In this document: piece by piece, positions 61,259 through 64,000 of the stretch | How the letters are laid out: each line of letters begins with the position of its first letter | How positions within the stretch are numbered: position 1 is the first letter of the stretch | Source: Lachnospiraceae bacterium | Lineage (GTDB): Bacteria > Bacillota > Clostridia > Lachnospirales > Lachnospiraceae | Assembly (NCBI GenBank): GCA_024403455.1 | Contig: JAKSRR010000003.1 | Location: 1 to 64,000, forward strand | Direction: 5' to 3' | Length of the DNA stretch: 64,000 nt | Made by a program: the position numbers and the translations under genes | Notes under the pieces: generated by a model | What the model was told of the DNA's origin: nothing | The model's database searches: none | What the model saw: only the letters and a program-made list of their open reading frames with translations

Positions 61259-62215
61259 TTATTTCCAATGAATTTCTGTATCTTCTGTAATTAAAGTACT
61301 AAAATCAAAATCCCAATCTCCTGTCGGTTCTGGCTGAAAGGTCGGGATTGTTGCTTTACCACCTAGTTCAATCGTTTGCGTAGCAAACACATTGTTTCCA
61401 TACATAAACGTTACCGTAAAAGGTCCTTTTGCTTCCTCTTTCATTTCTTCAATGAGTGCATGCACCTCTTCCGGCAATTCAATTCTGCTTTCATTATTTT
61501 CTTCGATTTTTTCAAGGGATTCTAGCACCTTTAACGGAAGTTCCTCATAAACAATGTCTCTTACGTCATCAAAAACATAATCCGTTATCTCTTCGTCATC
61601 ATCTGTATAAATAAGGATTTCTTTTCCCTGCTGCACTAACTTTGTATTATCCGCTCTGGTTCCATCAGAAAAAACCAAATCCGCATCTACTGCGCCGTCA
61701 AACACAGATATCTTTGTGTACCGCTTACCGTCCTCACCCACATAAGTCCCAACATAATATACCGTTCCTCGAACAGCCATGGTTGAGTTGGGTGTATTAA
61801 TTTCATAATAGGATTCTTTACTTAATTTGTTCTGAATATCGTTAGCAATACTACCTTCCAGCAAATTAATGGTTGTCTTACTGTTCTTTTTTGTTCCTTC
61901 TGCAATCAATTCAAAATCCGTATTTGCTTCTGCATATACAAACTTATCATCATCTAACTGCAATGTCAGAATCCCATCACCTACTGATACCTTATCCCCA
62001 GATTCCAGTAACATATTAAGATACACTTCAATATCACCAATGGGATCTCTATTTACCTTAGCTTCGCCTTCTTTTTCATATACTTTTATAATTCTGTATG
62101 CTTCTGCTCTGTTTCTCGTCAGTATAATAAGCACGGCAGCCACAGCAGCGCATACAAGGATTCCTGCAATAATGAATATCTTTTTCTTGTTCATATGCGT
62201 TTTATTCTCATCCAT
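61259..62215 (-). CDS. FecR-domain membrane-anchored protein
   Basis: A 318-residue protein with a short basic cytosolic tail, one helix (about 12-32), and an outside region. A FecR domain (about 60-160) is recognised by KVSVGDGILTLQLDDD, TTINLLEGSI and the motif YEINTPNSTMAVRGTVYYV. An acidic region follows (200-260), then a short C-terminal beta piece resembling Flg_new/InlB-repeat-like folds (VTFMYGNNVFATQTIELGG). FecR proteins relay outside signals; with CHASE2 the pair probably forms a sensor. 7 nt after the MBG protein gene; 5 nt before the next. Confidence 0.9.
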   Translation of the reverse strand: MDENKTHMNKKKIFIIAGILVCAAVAAVLIILTRNRAEAYRIIKVYEKEGEAKVNRDPIGDIEVYLNMLLESGDKVSVGDGILTLQLDDDKFVYAEANTDFELIAEGTKKNSKTTINLLEGSIANDIQNKLSKESYYEINTPNSTMAVRGTVYYVGTYVGEDGKRYTKISVFDGAVDADLVFSDGTRADNTKLVQQGKEILIYTDDDEEITDYVFDDVRDIVYEELPLKVLESLEKIEENNESRIELPEEVHALIEEMKEEAKGPFTVTFMYGNNVFATQTIELGGKATIPTFQPEPTGDWDFDFSTLITEDTEIHWK

Positions 62216-62222
62216 CTATGAC

Positions 62223-64000
62223 TTAGTTCTTGGTAATTCTGGTACTGGTTTCTTCACGAACATAAACAGTTCCACCCATATATACAGTACTATCACCTTG
62301 AATCGTCCAACGTCCTGCTTCTAACGTATAATTCGTTCCTGCATCCAGTCTGACATCATGATTTTCAGGAATAATACCGCTTTCTGTCCATTCCTCCGCA
62401 ACGACAATGGTATAGGTGATAGAATTTCCTGCCTGATCAATAGCCTCAATGCGATATACCATTCGTCCCCCTCTGGCCGATAATGCAAGAGAGGCTTTTC
62501 CATCAGAAATATCTATTCTTTTACCATTTACTAACACTGTAGCAAGATTTGGATCATTTATGGTATATTCCTGGGTTTCATTGTAAACAACTTTATTATC
62601 TTCAATATCTTCATTAAAATGTGGTGCGGCTATGTCCACCTTATAATTCGGCATCTTTTCGCCATCAGACATTGCTCCCGTTTTCACATCTTTAAAGTAC
62701 AAAGATTTCTGCTCGCTGACATCACTATACAGGAGCTCATCACTGTACACACCATTAAAATCTGTTCCTATCTGATAACCATTCGGTGCCTTCAGTACAA
62801 CGTCCGAGATATAAAAGTCATTTTCGCCCTTTTTGCCAGTTGTGATATATCCAGGACTAGGCATATAGCTTACGACAAATTTTGCTTCTGCATAAGCTTC
62901 TAGGTAAAATGCGTTTTCTGGAAAGGTTGCTCTCACTACATAATTTCCAACTGCCCCAGGGATTTCCGTGCTAAATGCTGTATCTGGTGCACCCTCAGCC
63001 TTATATGAAATAACAACTTTTTTAATGCCATTCTTTTCAGAGGATACTTCCGGGGAAGGCGTCATACCAATATAGTAGTCCGCAATCGAAACTTCCCCTT
63101 CTCCCTTTGCCTTCTTAATTTCAAATGAACAAGTTGCCTCAAAGGAAAAATAATTTTCGTTTTCCGGGAAATATAGCTTGGCTACATATTTTCCTGGTAC
63201 CTCGGGCATCTCCTCAGAATAGGTTTTGTCATCTGCACCTGCGAATTTATAGGTAATCTTTGCTGTGCTTAGTTTATAATTCTCTGTTTTAATACGGGGA
63301 ACAACCATCTCCCCATAAGTAACATCCGCAATAGAAAAGTCCACCTTTCCTTCTATCTGATCAACTACAAACGCTATGGTTGGATTCTCATAATTGGTAG
63401 AGAGCGGAGAGGATAGCTCTGCTATTGCAGTATACTCACCAGCCTCTGTAGGTTTTACAGTCGTATAGGCAGAATCCGCTTCCCCCTTTTTCTTGAATTT
63501 AAGAATATACTTTCCGCTGGTCCCACCTACTTCAAGTCCTGTCGCTGCATGCAGCACAGTGGAAGAAAGGGTCTCATTTAACCCTGTTCCACTAAGTGTA
63601 AGTGTTGGCATAACCTTTTTTATTTCAAAGGTTATGGGAGAAGCACTACTTGTATAAGCATTGTAGTTATCATTCTGCGGGAAAGTAATATAAGCATTAT
63701 ATACGCCAGCATCTTCCGGAACCAATGCTGCAGAGTAGGTGGCATCTGCTGCCTTTTTATAATAGATTTTCGCACCAGCCAAATCATAATTGGTGGTGGT
63801 AATAGTAGTTGCAGAAGCTAAGGACTCGCCATAATCAAAGTCGGCGATAGAAAAGGAAACGGTTCCATCTATACGCTCAATGGTGAAATCCTTCGTAGGA
63901 TTGTTTAAACTCGTGGCATAGGTTGCACCCATAAACGCCCTAGCAGTATACTCTCCTGCCGCCGTAGGTCTCGTTGTCGTATACGTACTGTCATCCGCAC
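62223..64000 (-). CDS. MBG/Ig-like repeat surface protein (5' end missing)
   Basis: Open at the right edge; the reading frame continues through position 64000, so the start is outside the window. The visible 592 or so residues hold four tandem MBG-like repeats of 80-90 residues (motif FSIADVTYGE, then TITYK-like strand, EVPGKYVAKLYFPENENY, FEIKK), with a fifth entering at the edge (ADDSTYTTTRPTAAGEYTAR). After about the last 210 residues comes a different beta region (YTINDPNLATVLVNGKRI, VYRIEAIDQAGNSITYTI). No LPXTG or C-terminal helix is seen, so attachment is unknown. Likely adhesin or matrix-like exported protein; leads the FecR-CHASE2 operon. Confidence 0.85.
   Translation of the reverse strand, partial: ADDSTYTTTRPTAAGEYTARAFMGATYATSLNNPTKDFTIERIDGTVSFSIADFDYGESLASATTITTTNYDLAGAKIYYKKAADATYSAALVPEDAGVYNAYITFPQNDNYNAYTSSASPITFEIKKVMPTLTLSGTGLNETLSSTVLHAATGLEVGGTSGKYILKFKKKGEADSAYTTVKPTEAGEYTAIAELSSPLSTNYENPTIAFVVDQIEGKVDFSIADVTYGEMVVPRIKTENYKLSTAKITYKFAGADDKTYSEEMPEVPGKYVAKLYFPENENYFSFEATCSFEIKKAKGEGEVSIADYYIGMTPSPEVSSEKNGIKKVVISYKAEGAPDTAFSTEIPGAVGNYVVRATFPENAFYLEAYAEAKFVVSYMPSPGYITTGKKGENDFYISDVVLKAPNGYQIGTDFNGVYSDELLYSDVSEQKSLYFKDVKTGAMSDGEKMPNYKVDIAAPHFNEDIEDNKVVYNETQEYTINDPNLATVLVNGKRIDISDGKASLALSARGGRMVYRIEAIDQAGNSITYTIVVAEEWTESGIIPENHDVRLDAGTNYTLEAGRWTIQGDSTVYMGGTVYVREETSTRITKN

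Overview
The window looks like a chromosomal segment of an anaerobic, low-to-moderate G+C Firmicute, most probably a Lachnospiraceae-type Clostridium relative. The reasons are AGGAGG-type ribosome sites, a SpoVB-family flippase, a valS-folC pair, an AGCS amino-acid symporter, an OmpR-type two-component pair beside comEC, and a large CHASE2/FecR/MBG surface operon. Assignment to family level is inference from gene content only. Nearly everything is transcribed from the minus strand; only a NarL-type two-component pair (43947-45731) and a histidine phosphatase (54883-55644) run on the plus strand. No rRNA, tRNA, CRISPR array, prophage or insertion sequence was seen.

Layout, left to right. 0-5 kb: nicotinate salvage (pncB), an EamA transporter, D-Tyr-tRNA deacylase, and the DNA-uptake channel ComEC. 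5-7.6 kb: a histidine kinase and response regulator lie between comEC and a ComEA-like helix-hairpin-helix lipoprotein. 7.7-12.9 kb: an arginine operon read GNAT-argJ-argB-argD-solute binding protein, with no argC. 13-15.1 kb: small housekeeping genes (DUF1294, a papain-like protein, RidA, a small beta protein, a GNAT). 15.2-26.9 kb: a flippase and a large Mrp/Mbh-like cation/proton antiporter operon with four separate antiporter-type subunits. 27-34.4 kb: AGCS symporter, zinc-ribbon/TPR membrane protein, small repeat protein, folC, valS. 34.5-40.3 kb: an alpha-amylase family enzyme and a three-gene module of exported proteins that I cannot assign to a known family. 40.5-45.7 kb: an ABC-2 exporter divergent from its probable two-component regulator. 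46-49.4 kb: a Dabb protein, a Fe-S helicase with an N-terminal nuclease-like domain, and a small orphan gene.

49.4-52.3 kb is unusual. Two AT-rich gene-free stretches (about 1.5 kb and 1.0 kb) flank a single PII signalling gene. The first contains three perfect copies of a 12-mer (TTATGTAAACCA) and a long dyad. 52.3-59 kb: a hybrid histidine kinase divergent from a histidine phosphatase whose leader has tandem palindromes, then carB without carA. 59.2-64 kb: an operon of an MBG/Ig-like repeat surface protein (open at the right edge), a FecR-domain protein and a CHASE2/HD-GYP protein, which reads as a surface-sensing cyclic-di-GMP unit.

The strongest candidates for something undescribed are the MBG-FecR-CHASE2/HD-GYP operon, the four-antiporter Mrp-like operon, the exported module at 35.9-40.3 kb, and the repeat-bearing gene desert. 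Many likely promoters here have an extended -10 (TGnTATAAT) with a poor -35. Several starts were moved downstream from the longest reading frame because the Shine-Dalgarno sequence fits an internal ATG.
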